Position numbers and translations under genes: made by a program
The notes under the pieces: generated by a model
Told to the model about the DNA's origin: nothing
Databases searched by the model: none
What the model saw: the letters and a program-made list of their open reading frames with translations, nothing else
Source of the DNA: Desulfomicrobium macestii
GTDB taxonomy: Bacteria > Desulfobacterota > Desulfovibrionia > Desulfovibrionales > Desulfomicrobiaceae
Assembly: GCF_014873765.1 (NCBI RefSeq)
Contig: NZ_JADBGG010000002.1
Coordinates: 62,001 to 126,000 of the forward strand
Direction of reading: 5' to 3'
Length of the DNA stretch: 64,000 nt
Part shown: positions 17,277 through 27,662 of the stretch, piece by piece
How the letters are laid out: each line of letters starts with the position of its first letter
Position numbering within the stretch: the stretch's first letter is position 1

Positions 17277-18113
17277 ATGGCACAGGTAACACAACTCATT
17301 CACGACTATCTCAGGCACAACAAGAAGTTTCCCCATGTCTACTGCGCGGGCTGCGGCCACGGTATCGTGCTCGGCTCCCTCATCCGCAGCGTGCATCGCC
17401 TGGGCTACGCCAAGGACGATGTCGTGCTCGTGGCCGGCATCGGCTGCTCCGGGCGCATGGCCGTGTACGTGGACTTCAATACCGTGCATACCACTCACGG
17501 CCGGGCCCTGACTTTCGCCACGGGCATCAAGATGGCCAACCCGGCGCTCAAGGTCATCGTGGTCATGGGCGATGGCGACGCCATGTCCATCGGCGGCAAC
17601 CATCTCATCCACGCCGCCAGGCGCAACATCGGTCTGACGGCGCTGGTGCTCAACAACAACATCTACGGCATGACCGGCGGCCAGGCATCGCCGACCAGCC
17701 CCGAGGGGACCGTCTCCGCGACGTCTCCTTTCGGCCAGCTCGAACGCAGCTTCGACATCGTGGACATGGCCATGGCCAGCGGCGCCAGTTACGTGGCCCG
17801 CGGCACGGTCCTGCACGCCAACATGCTCGACGGCCTCATCTCCGACGCCCTGGAGAAACCGGGTTTCAACCTGGTCGAGATCCTGACTCCCTGCCATACC
17901 CAGTATGGTCGCAAGAACAAGTTCAAGACCGTGGTGGACATGTACCAGTGGTATAAGAAAAACACCGTCAAACTTGATCGTTATGCCCAGCTCGCCCCGG
18001 AAGAGAAACCCAAATTCACGCCCATAGGCGTGTTCAGGGACGAGATGCGGCAGGGTCTGGAAGTGCGTTATGAGGAACTGCGCAACAAGCTTCAGGAGCA
18101 GCGAAATGCCTAA
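17277..18113 (+). CDS. korB: 2-oxoacid:ferredoxin oxidoreductase, beta (TPP-binding) subunit
   Basis: A 278-residue subunit that binds thiamine diphosphate and an Fe-S cluster. The CAGCGHG motif near residue 25 supplies cysteines, GDGDAMSIGGNHLIHAARRN is the TPP/Mg motif, and LNNNIYGMTGGQ is characteristic of the 2-oxoglutarate branch. A GTG at 17271, overlapping the korA stop, could also start translation two codons earlier; ATG at 17277 is the usual choice. It overlaps korC by 8 bases. Confidence 0.92.
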   Translation: MAQVTQLIHDYLRHNKKFPHVYCAGCGHGIVLGSLIRSVHRLGYAKDDVVLVAGIGCSGRMAVYVDFNTVHTTHGRALTFATGIKMANPALKVIVVMGDGDAMSIGGNHLIHAARRNIGLTALVLNNNIYGMTGGQASPTSPEGTVSATSPFGQLERSFDIVDMAMASGASYVARGTVLHANMLDGLISDALEKPGFNLVEILTPCHTQYGRKNKFKTVVDMYQWYKKNTVKLDRYAQLAPEEKPKFTPIGVFRDEMRQGLEVRYEELRNKLQEQRNA

Positions 18114-18717
18114 GCAGCACGAACTGAATCGATTTGAGATACGGCTTTCCGGAACGGGCGGCCAGGGTATCCTGACCCTGGGCAAGATCATGGGCCAGGT
18201 GCTGGCCATCGATCACGGTTTTTACGTCACGCAGACCCAGAGCTACGGCCCCGAGGCCCGGGGCGGAGCGAGCCGGGCCGATCTGGTCATAAGTTCACAC
18301 AGAATCAGCTATCCAAAGCCCGTGAATCTTGACATGCTCGTGGCTCTCAGTCAGGAGGCCTGCAACCTGTATTTTCGCAACCTGAAGCCGACCGGCTTCC
18401 TGTTGGTCGATACATCGCTCGTGACACAGACCCCCTCCAACATATATTGGGGCCTGCCGTTCACGAACATGGCCCGGGACAGGATCGGCATGCCTCAGAC
18501 GACCAACATCATCTGCCTTGGGGCGCTGAGTCATTTTCTGCCGTTCATGAATTTTGCCAACGTGAAAAAGGCCCTGGCATCGGTTCTGCCGGCCAAGATC
18601 CTGGACGTGAACGTCAAGGCTCTGACCCTAGGGCACAGTCAGGCCAAGAAACTTTATCCGGACGCACCCGAAAAATGGACATTCTTCTCACCAATGACGA
18701 TGGAATCAGAGCAGTAG
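18106..18717 (+). CDS. korC: 2-oxoacid:ferredoxin oxidoreductase, gamma subunit
   Basis: A 203-residue gamma subunit with the family start FEIRLSGTGGQGILTLGKI and the conserved QTQSYGPEARGGASRADLVIS. The ATG at 18106 overlaps the korB stop (ATGCCTAA), the same overlap form as rpmF/plsX. It completes a four-gene complex that reduces ferredoxin while oxidatively decarboxylating a 2-oxoacid, or runs in reverse. Its 3' end overlaps surE by 43 bases in another frame. Confidence 0.92.
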   Translation: MPKQHELNRFEIRLSGTGGQGILTLGKIMGQVLAIDHGFYVTQTQSYGPEARGGASRADLVISSHRISYPKPVNLDMLVALSQEACNLYFRNLKPTGFLLVDTSLVTQTPSNIYWGLPFTNMARDRIGMPQTTNIICLGALSHFLPFMNFANVKKALASVLPAKILDVNVKALTLGHSQAKKLYPDAPEKWTFFSPMTMESEQ

Positions 18718-19436
18718 GACTGCGCGCCCTTTACGGCGCCTTGATCAAGGCCGGACACAGGGTGCACGTGGCTGCACCCATGACCGAGCAGAGCGCGGTG
18801 GGGCATTCGGTGACCCTGTTTTCTCCACTGAGGGTCAAGCAGGTGGAGGAAACGGGGTTTTCCGGCCTTGGCATTTCCGGCACCCCGGCGGATTGCGTCA
18901 AGCTGGCGCTCAGCCACCTTCTGCCCAAGCGGCCGGACATGATCGTGTCGGGCATCAACTCGGGCGCCAACGTGGGCGTGGACGTGCTCTATTCGGGCAC
19001 GGTGTCCGCGGCCACCGAAGGGGCTTTGGCGGGCATCCCGGCCATGGCCGTGTCCGTGGACGATTTTCATCCTGAAGAGCTCTCCGCCCAGGCCGAATAC
19101 GCGGTGCGGATGCTTGACGGGGATTTCTGGTCATCCTTTCCCCGGCACTGCGTGCTGAATCTGAACTTTCCCGCCGGACCGTTTGAAAACGCCAAGGGGC
19201 TCAAGGTCTGCAGCCAGACTTCGTCCACCTACCGGGACTGGTACGACGAGAGAAACGACCCCCGGGGCAATCCCTACTACTGGCTGTGCGGGGTCATCCC
19301 GCCGGAAAATGTGGAGCCCGAATCGGATCGGGGATATCTGAGCCGAGGTTACATAACCGCGACTCCGTTGACTTTTGATCTGACTCATGCCGGATATCTG
19401 GAAGCGTTGACCCGGCATCTGGCCAAGAACGAATAA
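18675..19436 (+). CDS. surE: 5'/3'-nucleotidase SurE
   Basis: A metal-dependent nucleoside monophosphatase, 253 residues. The start MDILLTNDDGIRAVGLRAL holds the two metal-binding aspartates at 8-9, and the conserved Asn motif is VSGINSGANVG near residue 95. The ATG at 18675 lies inside korC; no ribosome site is strong, which fits translational coupling. It is followed 21 bases later by the aldolase gene. Confidence 0.93.
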   Translation: MDILLTNDDGIRAVGLRALYGALIKAGHRVHVAAPMTEQSAVGHSVTLFSPLRVKQVEETGFSGLGISGTPADCVKLALSHLLPKRPDMIVSGINSGANVGVDVLYSGTVSAATEGALAGIPAMAVSVDDFHPEELSAQAEYAVRMLDGDFWSSFPRHCVLNLNFPAGPFENAKGLKVCSQTSSTYRDWYDERNDPRGNPYYWLCGVIPPENVEPESDRGYLSRGYITATPLTFDLTHAGYLEALTRHLAKNE

Positions 19437-20381
<945 letters not shown>

Positions 20382-20399
20382 GCGGAAGAGGAAAAGAAC

Positions 20400-21395
20400 A
20401 TGGCTGTCAAAATTGCACTCAATGGTTTCGGTCGCATCGGACGCTACCTTGCCCGCATCATGGCCGGGAACCAGGATGTTCAACTGGTCTGCGTCAACGC
20501 CCGTGGCGACAATGAATCCCTTGCATACCTGCTCAAATACGACTCGGTTCACGGCACCTTTGCCGGTGATGTCGAGCCCAACGAGCAGGGTTTTCTGCTG
20601 AACGGCAAGCAGGTGCTGGTTACCCGCAATGCCCCGGACGCCTGGGACTGGAAGGGCATCGATATCCTCGTCGAGTCCACGGGCAAGTTCACGGACCGTG
20701 AAAGCTGCGAGAAGCATCTGGCCGCCGGCGCCAAAAAGGTGCTCATCTCCGCCCCCGGCAAGAACACCGACCTGACCGTGGTCATGGGCGTTAACGACGG
20801 CCTCTACAATCCGGCAGAACACAGGATCATTTCCAATGCCTCCTGCACCACCAATTGCCTGGCTCCGGCAGCCAAGGCTCTGGACGACAATTTCGGCATC
20901 AGGCACGGACTCATGACCACCATCCACTCCTACACCATGAGTCAGCGCATGCTCGACGGAACGCACAAGGACATTCGCCGCGGCCGCGCCGGTGCCATGA
21001 ACATGCTGCCCACGACCACGGGCGCGGCCAAGGCCGTGAGCATGGTCATCCCGGCCCTGGCAGGCAAGCTCGACGGCATGGCCGTGCGCGTGCCCACGCC
21101 CAACGTGTCCCTGGTGGACCTGGTCGTGGAAGTGGAGAAGCCGACCACGGTGGCCGAGGTCAACGCGGTCCTGAAGGCCGCGGCCAGCGGTCCCGAGGGC
21201 GGAGCCATGGGCTACACGGAAGTGCCGCTCGTTTCCATGGACTACGTCGGCAGCATCTACGGCGGCGTGGTCGATGGCCTGTGCACCTCGGTCATGAACG
21301 GAACCATGGTCAAGATCATCGTCTGGTACGACAACGAGGCCGGTTTCACCAACCAGTTGCTGCGCCTGATCAAGCTGGTCGGGGCTTCCATGTGA
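20400..21395 (+). CDS. gap: Glyceraldehyde-3-phosphate dehydrogenase, type I
   Basis: A 331-residue NAD-dependent dehydrogenase. It begins MAVKIALNGFGRIGRYLAR with the Rossmann motif, and the catalytic cysteine is in SNASCTTNCLAP near residue 150. The C-terminal WYDNEAGFTNQLL is also conserved. It is the last gene of the kor-surE-fba-gap run; a 12-base-pair hairpin terminator lies 23 bases after the stop. Confidence 0.96.
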   Translation: MAVKIALNGFGRIGRYLARIMAGNQDVQLVCVNARGDNESLAYLLKYDSVHGTFAGDVEPNEQGFLLNGKQVLVTRNAPDAWDWKGIDILVESTGKFTDRESCEKHLAAGAKKVLISAPGKNTDLTVVMGVNDGLYNPAEHRIISNASCTTNCLAPAAKALDDNFGIRHGLMTTIHSYTMSQRMLDGTHKDIRRGRAGAMNMLPTTTGAAKAVSMVIPALAGKLDGMAVRVPTPNVSLVDLVVEVEKPTTVAEVNAVLKAAASGPEGGAMGYTEVPLVSMDYVGSIYGGVVDGLCTSVMNGTMVKIIVWYDNEAGFTNQLLRLIKLVGASM

Positions 21396-21417
21396 TTCTC
21401 TGATTCCGACGCAATTC

Positions 21418-21450
21418 CAGAACGCCCGGCCAGCCCGGGCGTTCTGCTTT
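21418..21450 (+). terminator. Strong hairpin terminator after gap
   Basis: CAGAACGCCCGG and CCGGGCGTTCTG form a perfect twelve-base stem with a five-base loop, followed by CTTT. It separates the gap operon from dnaE. Confidence 0.75.
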
Positions 21451-21532
21451 GAAGCGCGACTTGCAATTCAGCCGCGCCTTTTCTAGTCTCCATTTCCCCG
21501 ATTTTTGGAATTCCCTTTTTCCCGAGAGCATC

Positions 21533-24500
21533 ATGAGCGGTTTTACCCATCTGCATTGCCATTCCGAGTACAGCCTCCTGGACGGCGCCATTCGCCTACG
21601 GGACCTGTGCGCCCGGGCCGTTGATTTCGGCTTTTCCTCGGCCGCCATCACCGATCACGGCAATCTCTTCGGTTCCGTGCCCTTTTATCTCGAAGCCAAG
21701 AAGCACGGCATAAAGCCCATCATCGGCAGCGAAGTCTACGTCGCCGACGACATGTTCGAGCGGGAGAACAAGAAGCGCTTTCATCTGGTGCTTCTGGCCC
21801 AGAATCTGGTCGGCTACCACAATCTGGTCAAGATCGTGTCCGCCGGTTTTCTGCAGGGCTTCTATTACAAGCCGCGCGTGGACAAGAAGCTGCTGCGCGC
21901 CCATTCCGAGGGCATCGTCTGTCTGTCCGCCTGCCTGCAGGGTGAAGTTCCCTATGCCCTGCGCCACGGGACCTTCGACAGCGCCATCCTGAAGGCGCGC
22001 GAATACATGGAGATTTTTCCGGACCGGTTTTATCTGGAGTTGCAGTCCAATGGCTTGAAAGAGCAGGAGGTCGTCAACGACAGGCTCATGGAACTGGCCA
22101 AGGAGACCGGCCTGCCGCTGGTCGCCACCAACGACTGCCACTACCTGAACAAGGACGACTACGAGGCCCACGACATCCTCCTGTGCGTGGGCACGGGCAA
22201 GATCGCCTCGGAAAAGCAGCGGCTCCGCTTCGATACCAACGAATTTTACTACAAGGCCCCCGAGGAGATGGAGGCCGCCTTCGCCCATTGTCCCGAGGCC
22301 GTGGAAAACGCGGGCCGCATCGCGGACATGTGCGAGGTGGAGCTGAAGCTCAAGCAGCATTTCTTTCCGGTCTACGACGTTCCCGAGGGCTCGACCCTGG
22401 ACGACGAGTTTCGCCGACTGTCCGAAGAGGGGCTGAAGGAGCGCATCGCCGCCCTGCCCTACGAAGTGGACGAGGCCGCTTATCGCGATCGCCTCGAACT
22501 CGAACTCAGCGTCATCATCGAGAAGGGTTTTCCGGCCTACTTCCTGATCGTGCAGGACTTCATCAACTGGGCGAAATCGAAGAACATCCCCGTCGGACCC
22601 GGCCGAGGTTCGGCCGCCGGATCGCTGGTCTCGTACGCGCTCAGGATCACGGACCTCGATCCCATTCGCTACGCGCTCTTCTTCGAGCGCTTTTTGAATG
22701 TGGAACGTGCGTCCATGCCTGATATCGACGTGGATTTCTGCTACAATCGGCGTGACGAGGTCATTCGCTACGTTTCGGAAAAGTATGGAGCCGATCACGT
22801 GGCCCAGATCGTGGCCTTCGGGACCATGAAGGCCAAGGGCGCCATTCGCGACGTGGCCAGGGCCCTTGATGTCAGCCTGAAGGACGCCGACCGCATCGCC
22901 AAGCTCATCCCCGACGACCTCAAGATGACCCTGACCAAGGCTCTGGACGAGGAGCCGGAGCTGCGCAAGCTCATCGACAGCGACCCGCAGTACCGCAAGC
23001 TCTACGACGTGGCCCGCCGTCTTGAGGGCCTGGCCCGACACTCGTCCATCCACGCCGCCGGTATAGTCATCTCCCAGAAGCCCATGGTCGAGTATCTGCC
23101 GCTGCACAAGGGCAAGAACGGCGAGGTCGTGACCCAGCTAGACATGAAGAAGGTCGAGCTCATCGGCCTCATCAAGTTCGACTTTCTGGGCCTCAAGACC
23201 CTGACCGTCATCGACGACGCCCTGAAGCTCATCCGCAAGAACAACAAGCCCGTGCCGATTCTGGAGAAGCTGCCCCTCGACGACCCGCAGACCTTCGAAC
23301 TTTTGTGCCGGGGCGAGACGGATGGCGTGTTCCAGCTGGAATCCGACGGCATGCGCCGGGTGCTCAGGGGCCTTAAGCCCTCCTGCTTCGAGGACATCAT
23401 CGCGCTTCTGGCCCTGTACCGGCCTGGTCCCCTGGAGTCGGGCATGGTCGACGACTTCATCGGCCGCAAGCACGGCCTGAGGAAGGTCGAGTACGAATTC
23501 GAGGAACTGGCCCCCGTGGTCCACCCCATCCTGGAGGACACCTACGGCGTCATTCTCTACCAGGAACAGGTCATGAAGATCGCCTCGGACCTGGCCAAGT
23601 ATTCCCTCGGAGAAGGCGACAACCTGCGCCGGGCCATGGGCAAGAAAGACCCGGCGGAGATGGCCAAGCAGCGGGTGCGCTTTCTGGACGGCGCGCGCGA
23701 GAACAACATTTCCCAGGAGGCGGCGGAGTACATTTTCGACCTCATGGAGAAGTTCGCGGGCTACGGGTTCAACAAGTCCCACAGCGCCGCATACGCCGTC
23801 ATCTCCTACCAGACGGCCTACGTGAAGGCCCATTACCCGGCAGAGTTCATGGCCGCCATCATCACCTCGGAAGTGTCCAACACCGACAAGATCCTGGCCC
23901 ATGTCAGCGCCTGCCGGGACATGGATATCGAGGTCCTGCCCCCGGACGTGAACCGCAGCTACAACGAGTTCACCGTCGAGGGCGAGTCCATTCGCTACGG
24001 CCTCTCCGGCATCAAGGGTGTGGGCGAGGGGGCTGTCGAATCCATCGTGGAGGAGCGGGAAAAGGGCGGGGATTTCACCAGTCTGCTCGATTTCTGCCAG
24101 CGCGTGAATCTGCGCAAGGTCAATAAGCGTGTGCTCGACTCCCTCGTCAAGTCGGGAGCCATGGACAGTTTCGGATGTTCGCGCAGGGCGCTTCTGGATG
24201 GAATGGACAAGGTCCAGGCCATGGCCCAGAAACGGGCCAAGCGCAAAACCTCCGGCCAGCTCTCGTTCATGGGCATGGTCGAGGAGAACACCTGCAACCT
24301 GACGGGGCTCGGCATCGAGGGAGAAGAGGCCGCCCTGCCGGAATTCGGGGACGACGAGAAGTGCCGCATGGAAAAGGAGGCCTTCGGGTTTTTCCTCATC
24401 GGTCATCCGTTGCAGCCCTTCCGCCAGGAGATCAGGCGGCTGGGCTACCCGACCCTGGCCCAGTGCGCGGACCTCACCGAGAAATCGCCCGTGCAGGTGC

Positions 24501-24994
24501 CGGTTCTGGTCACCTCGATGAAGACCATCAACACCAAGAAGGGCGATCGCATGGCCTTTTGCGGCATCGAGGATCTCAGCGGTTCGGGCGAGGCCATCGT
24601 CTTTTCCGAGCCGTACGTGACCTACCGCGATCTGCTGGCCTGTGAGGAGCCCCTGCTCATGACCGGCGTGGTGGCCAAGCGCGACTCCATGAACGAAGAG
24701 AGCGAGGACGGACCCAAGAAAGCCAAGATCCTGGCCGAATCATTCAAGCTGCTTTCGGAGGTGGTCGGCTCGGGTACGGAGCCGGTGGTCCTTTTCGTGC
24801 GCGCCGACGGACAGGATCCCGACTGGGCCGGGCTGGGGGAGATCGTCACGCGTTACCCGGGGCAGGCTCCGGTGCAGGTCGATCTTGGTCGCGGGGAATA
24901 CGTGTGCCGCCTGCAGTTCGGGCCGGATTTCATGGTGGCGCCGTGTCCGGAATTTTGGCGGGAATTCGAACAGTGGCGATTGATCCGAACCTAA
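21533..24994 (+). CDS. dnaE: DNA polymerase III alpha subunit
   Basis: The replicative polymerase, 1153 residues from the chosen ATG. Domains in order: PHP domain from residue 5 (HLHCHSEYSLLDGAIRL), palm with the catalytic PDIDVDFCY near 396, the fingers region, helix-hairpin-helix (GLSGIKGVGEGAVESI, about 820-840) and a C-terminal OB fold. An in-frame ATG 84 bases upstream lies partly in the gap terminator region and would add a non-homologous tail. The PHP histidines are intact, as in DnaE1-type enzymes. Confidence 0.96.
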   Translation: MSGFTHLHCHSEYSLLDGAIRLRDLCARAVDFGFSSAAITDHGNLFGSVPFYLEAKKHGIKPIIGSEVYVADDMFERENKKRFHLVLLAQNLVGYHNLVKIVSAGFLQGFYYKPRVDKKLLRAHSEGIVCLSACLQGEVPYALRHGTFDSAILKAREYMEIFPDRFYLELQSNGLKEQEVVNDRLMELAKETGLPLVATNDCHYLNKDDYEAHDILLCVGTGKIASEKQRLRFDTNEFYYKAPEEMEAAFAHCPEAVENAGRIADMCEVELKLKQHFFPVYDVPEGSTLDDEFRRLSEEGLKERIAALPYEVDEAAYRDRLELELSVIIEKGFPAYFLIVQDFINWAKSKNIPVGPGRGSAAGSLVSYALRITDLDPIRYALFFERFLNVERASMPDIDVDFCYNRRDEVIRYVSEKYGADHVAQIVAFGTMKAKGAIRDVARALDVSLKDADRIAKLIPDDLKMTLTKALDEEPELRKLIDSDPQYRKLYDVARRLEGLARHSSIHAAGIVISQKPMVEYLPLHKGKNGEVVTQLDMKKVELIGLIKFDFLGLKTLTVIDDALKLIRKNNKPVPILEKLPLDDPQTFELLCRGETDGVFQLESDGMRRVLRGLKPSCFEDIIALLALYRPGPLESGMVDDFIGRKHGLRKVEYEFEELAPVVHPILEDTYGVILYQEQVMKIASDLAKYSLGEGDNLRRAMGKKDPAEMAKQRVRFLDGARENNISQEAAEYIFDLMEKFAGYGFNKSHSAAYAVISYQTAYVKAHYPAEFMAAIITSEVSNTDKILAHVSACRDMDIEVLPPDVNRSYNEFTVEGESIRYGLSGIKGVGEGAVESIVEEREKGGDFTSLLDFCQRVNLRKVNKRVLDSLVKSGAMDSFGCSRRALLDGMDKVQAMAQKRAKRKTSGQLSFMGMVEENTCNLTGLGIEGEEAALPEFGDDEKCRMEKEAFGFFLIGHPLQPFRQEIRRLGYPTLAQCADLTEKSPVQVPVLVTSMKTINTKKGDRMAFCGIEDLSGSGEAIVFSEPYVTYRDLLACEEPLLMTGVVAKRDSMNEESEDGPKKAKILAESFKLLSEVVGSGTEPVVLFVRADGQDPDWAGLGEIVTRYPGQAPVQVDLGRGEYVCRLQFGPDFMVAPCPEFWREFEQWRLIRT

Positions 24995-25005
24995 AGGGAG
25001 TGTGC

Positions 25006-25398
25006 ATGACACAAGGGCAATGGCGGCTTCGGGTGAGCTCGGATTTCAGCTCATCGCATCAGCTGCGGCATTACGAGGGCAAGTGCGAGAACATGCACGG
25101 CCACAATTTCACGGTGGAGGTCGATGTGGTCGGGGAGAGTCTCGACCAAAGGCTCGGCATCCTCATGGATTTCAAGGCGCTCAAGCGTCTGCTGAAAGAG
25201 GTGACCGACGAGCTCGACCACAAACATCTGAACGACCTGCCGGATTTTGCCGAGCAGAACCCGTCTTCCGAGCTGCTGGCCCGCTTCGTGTTCCGGCGCA
25301 TGAAGGATCTGCTGGCCTCGTATCCGGTCCGTTTGGCCGAGGTCATGGTCTCGGAAAAAGCGAGCTCAAGGGCCTATTACTCGGAAGGATCGGTCTGA
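25006..25398 (+). CDS. queD: 6-carboxytetrahydropterin synthase (QueD/PTPS family)
   Basis: A 130-residue member of the 6-pyruvoyltetrahydropterin synthase fold. Zinc ligands are His in SSSHQLRHY and the pair in MHGHNF; the catalytic Cys is in EGKCENMHGHN. The short length and bacterial context favour QueD, which makes the carboxy-pterin precursor of queuosine for tRNA. AAAGGGAG precedes the ATG. It lies between dnaE and dtd, sharing the TGATG junction with dtd. Confidence 0.88.
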   Translation: MTQGQWRLRVSSDFSSSHQLRHYEGKCENMHGHNFTVEVDVVGESLDQRLGILMDFKALKRLLKEVTDELDHKHLNDLPDFAEQNPSSELLARFVFRRMKDLLASYPVRLAEVMVSEKASSRAYYSEGSV

Positions 25399-25859
25399 TG
25401 CGGGCGGTTCTGCAGCGGGTGCGTTCGGCTTGCGTCCGTGTCCAGGACCGCACCGTGGGCGAGATCGGGCCGGGCATGGTCGTCCTGCTCGGCTTCGGCG
25501 GCAACGACGATCCGGACATGGTCGGCGGACCCGTCTGGAACAAATTCATGCAGAAGCTCCTCGGCCTGCGTCTTTTTCCCGACGCGGGCGGCCCCATCAA
25601 CGCGAGCCTGGCCGATCACGGCGGCGGCATCCTGGTGGTTTCGCAGTTCACCCTCTATGCCGACGTCAAAAAGGGGCGCCGCCCCTCATTTTCCAAGGCT
25701 GCCCAGCCCGGGGCCGCCTTGGCCCTGTACCAGTCCTTCGTAGCCGATCTGCGTCGGCAATGGCCGCAGGTAGCCGAAGGCGAATTCGGCGCGGACATGG
25801 ACGTGTCCCTGGTCAACTGGGGCCCTGTCACGATCTGGCTCGACAGCGACGATTTGTAA
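25398..25859 (+). CDS. dtd: D-aminoacyl-tRNA deacylase
   Basis: Removes D-amino acids (and glycine) wrongly attached to tRNA. The 153-residue protein has both active-site motifs, SQFTLYADVKKGRRPSF with the catalytic Thr and NWGPVTIWLDS, which corresponds to the cross-subunit GP motif NxGPxT. Its ATG overlaps the queD stop by one base. The frame is open upstream only as a shadow of queD. Confidence 0.93.
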   Translation: MRAVLQRVRSACVRVQDRTVGEIGPGMVVLLGFGGNDDPDMVGGPVWNKFMQKLLGLRLFPDAGGPINASLADHGGGILVVSQFTLYADVKKGRRPSFSKAAQPGAALALYQSFVADLRRQWPQVAEGEFGADMDVSLVNWGPVTIWLDSDDL

Positions 25860-25922
25860 CCATTCTTGGCAGGCATGTTGCTAGGATGTTCCGAAGCGTT
25901 CATTTTTTGACAGGAAACAGCA

Positions 25923-25979
25923 TGCACCCCGTCATCACGACCTTTTTTTCTCCATACCACGCCGACGGCAGGGCCTGAG
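25923..25979 (+). other. Possible 18-codon leader ORF before the glycosyltransferase
   Basis: An ATG at 25923 with the ribosome site AGGAAACAGC opens an 18-codon frame (MHPVITTFFSPYHADGRA) that ends three bases before the next start at 25983. It may be a leader peptide or chance. The 123-base gap holds nothing else I can define. Confidence 0.25.
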
Positions 25980-25982
25980 GCC

Positions 25983-27659
25983 ATGGTCGCCGAAATGGAT
26001 TACACCGCCGAGCTTGTGCAGGGCACTGAAGGTTCCACGGATGTGCGCATCCTGCGGGACGGCCGCGCCCAGCATCTGGGCGGCAGGCGAGGCCGTGAGA
26101 ACGAGCTGCGCCGCGTGGCGGAAATTCCGGCCGAAGGGGTCCTGCCGGTCTTTTTGGGGGCGGGGCTCGGAGCCGGGCTGGCCAATCTGCTCGATCGGAC
26201 TTCCGGGCCGGTGGCCGTGGTCGATGCCGAAGAGCCCATCGGCGCCCTGACCGGAGTGCCTGGTAAATGGCGTGACGATCCCCGCATATTATGGGTTGCC
26301 GAAGACGACCCAGACGTGGCCCTGAGCCGCTTGACCCGCTGGCAGCTCCGGCACGGCGGCCTTCCTTTCGCCCCGGTCCGGGACCCTTTCTACGCGCGTC
26401 TGAGGCCGGGCCTGTACCGTGAGCTTGCAGACCGTCTGGACATAAGCCTCAAGTTCGATTTCTGGAACCGGGCACGCTACCCCAAGTTTCGCTCCACGGT
26501 CCCGCGCGTGATGCTCTTGACCAGCTCCTATTTTCTGATGGGCGAGCTTGAGGCCGCCTGCACCCGTCTCGGCTACGCGACCTCTCTGGTGCAGTTGCCG
26601 AGTCAGGAGGTGGGCAGCCAGGAATTCGTCGAATCCATCCTCGCGGAAATTTTGTCCTTTCGTCCGGATTTCGTGCTGACCATCAACCATCTGGGCGTGG
26701 ACAAGGAGGGCATCCTGACGGCGCTTCTGGCGCGCATGGAGCTTCCCCTGGCGTCCTGGTTCGTCGACAACCCGCACCTCATCCTTTACGTTTACGAAAA
26801 TCTGGCCTCGGATTGGGTCACGCTCTTCACCTGGGACGTGGACAACATCGAGTCCCTGAAGGCGCAAGGGTTTTCGCGCGTTCACTACCTGCCCCTGGCA
26901 ACCGATCCGCACCGCTTCGCCCACGCCCCGAACACGGCTCCGGCGCGCGATGTCTCCTTTGTCGGCAACTCGATGCTTTACAAGGTGCGCGCCAAGCTGC
27001 GGCATTACGATTTTCCGCCCGTTCTTCTGGCCGATCTGGAGGAACTCGGGCGCGCCTTCATGCTCAGCGGAGCCCTGTCCGTGGCCCGGTTTCTGGAAGA
27101 GGAGCGGCCCATGTACGTGGAGGCTTTCAGGGCCCTGCCGGACGTGGACGCCCGGCTCGCCTTCGAGACCCTGATCACCTGGCAGGCGACCCTTTTATAC
27201 CGCCTGGAGCGCGTGCGGGAGCTGCTGCCCTTCAAGCCGCTTCTTGTCGGAGACCCGGGCTGGCACGAGATTCTGCCGCAGCCCGGCTGGACCTACCATC
27301 GCGAACTCAACTACTACGCCGATCTGCCCGGGTTTTATCCGGCCACGCGCATCAACTTCAACTGCACCAGCCAGCAGATGAAGGGCGCGGTCAATCAGCG
27401 CGTCTTCGACGTGCCGGTCTGCGGCGGATTCTTGCTCACCGACCACCGGCGGCAGATGGAAGCGCTCTTCGAGCCTGGCCGGGAGATCGTCTGCTATCAG
27501 GACCCGGGCGAGATTTCCGGGCTCGTGCGCCATTACCTGAGTCATGACGGCGAGCGCGCAAGAATTGTCCAGGCCGCTCGTACCCGCATTCTGGCCGAAC
27601 ACACCTACGACCTGCGCTTAAAGTCCCTGGTCCGGACCATGCGCTCTATCTACGGTTAG
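25983..27659 (+). CDS. CgeB-like glycosyltransferase (DUF3880 plus GT family 1-type C-terminal domain)
   Basis: A 558-residue protein. Residues ~1-170 form a poorly recognised N-terminal part. From ~175 (PRVMLLTSSYFLMGELEAAC) it resembles DUF3880, and the C-terminal ~170 residues resemble glycosyltransferase domains of CgeB proteins, with FNCTSQQMKGAVNQRVFDVP and GGFLLTD. Such proteins are frequent in Desulfovibrionales and are thought to decorate surface structures or flagellin. No signal peptide or membrane segment is seen. It is 3 bases upstream of a GT9 gene, so both probably act on one glycan. Confidence 0.75.
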   Translation: MVAEMDYTAELVQGTEGSTDVRILRDGRAQHLGGRRGRENELRRVAEIPAEGVLPVFLGAGLGAGLANLLDRTSGPVAVVDAEEPIGALTGVPGKWRDDPRILWVAEDDPDVALSRLTRWQLRHGGLPFAPVRDPFYARLRPGLYRELADRLDISLKFDFWNRARYPKFRSTVPRVMLLTSSYFLMGELEAACTRLGYATSLVQLPSQEVGSQEFVESILAEILSFRPDFVLTINHLGVDKEGILTALLARMELPLASWFVDNPHLILYVYENLASDWVTLFTWDVDNIESLKAQGFSRVHYLPLATDPHRFAHAPNTAPARDVSFVGNSMLYKVRAKLRHYDFPPVLLADLEELGRAFMLSGALSVARFLEEERPMYVEAFRALPDVDARLAFETLITWQATLLYRLERVRELLPFKPLLVGDPGWHEILPQPGWTYHRELNYYADLPGFYPATRINFNCTSQQMKGAVNQRVFDVPVCGGFLLTDHRRQMEALFEPGREIVCYQDPGEISGLVRHYLSHDGERARIVQAARTRILAEHTYDLRLKSLVRTMRSIYG

Positions 27660-27662
27660 CCT

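Noticed and set aside
21596-23107. 503-codon minus-strand frame opposite dnaE
   Set aside because: It is a shadow of codon bias in GC-rich sequence; the plus strand has a fully motif-supported DNA polymerase.
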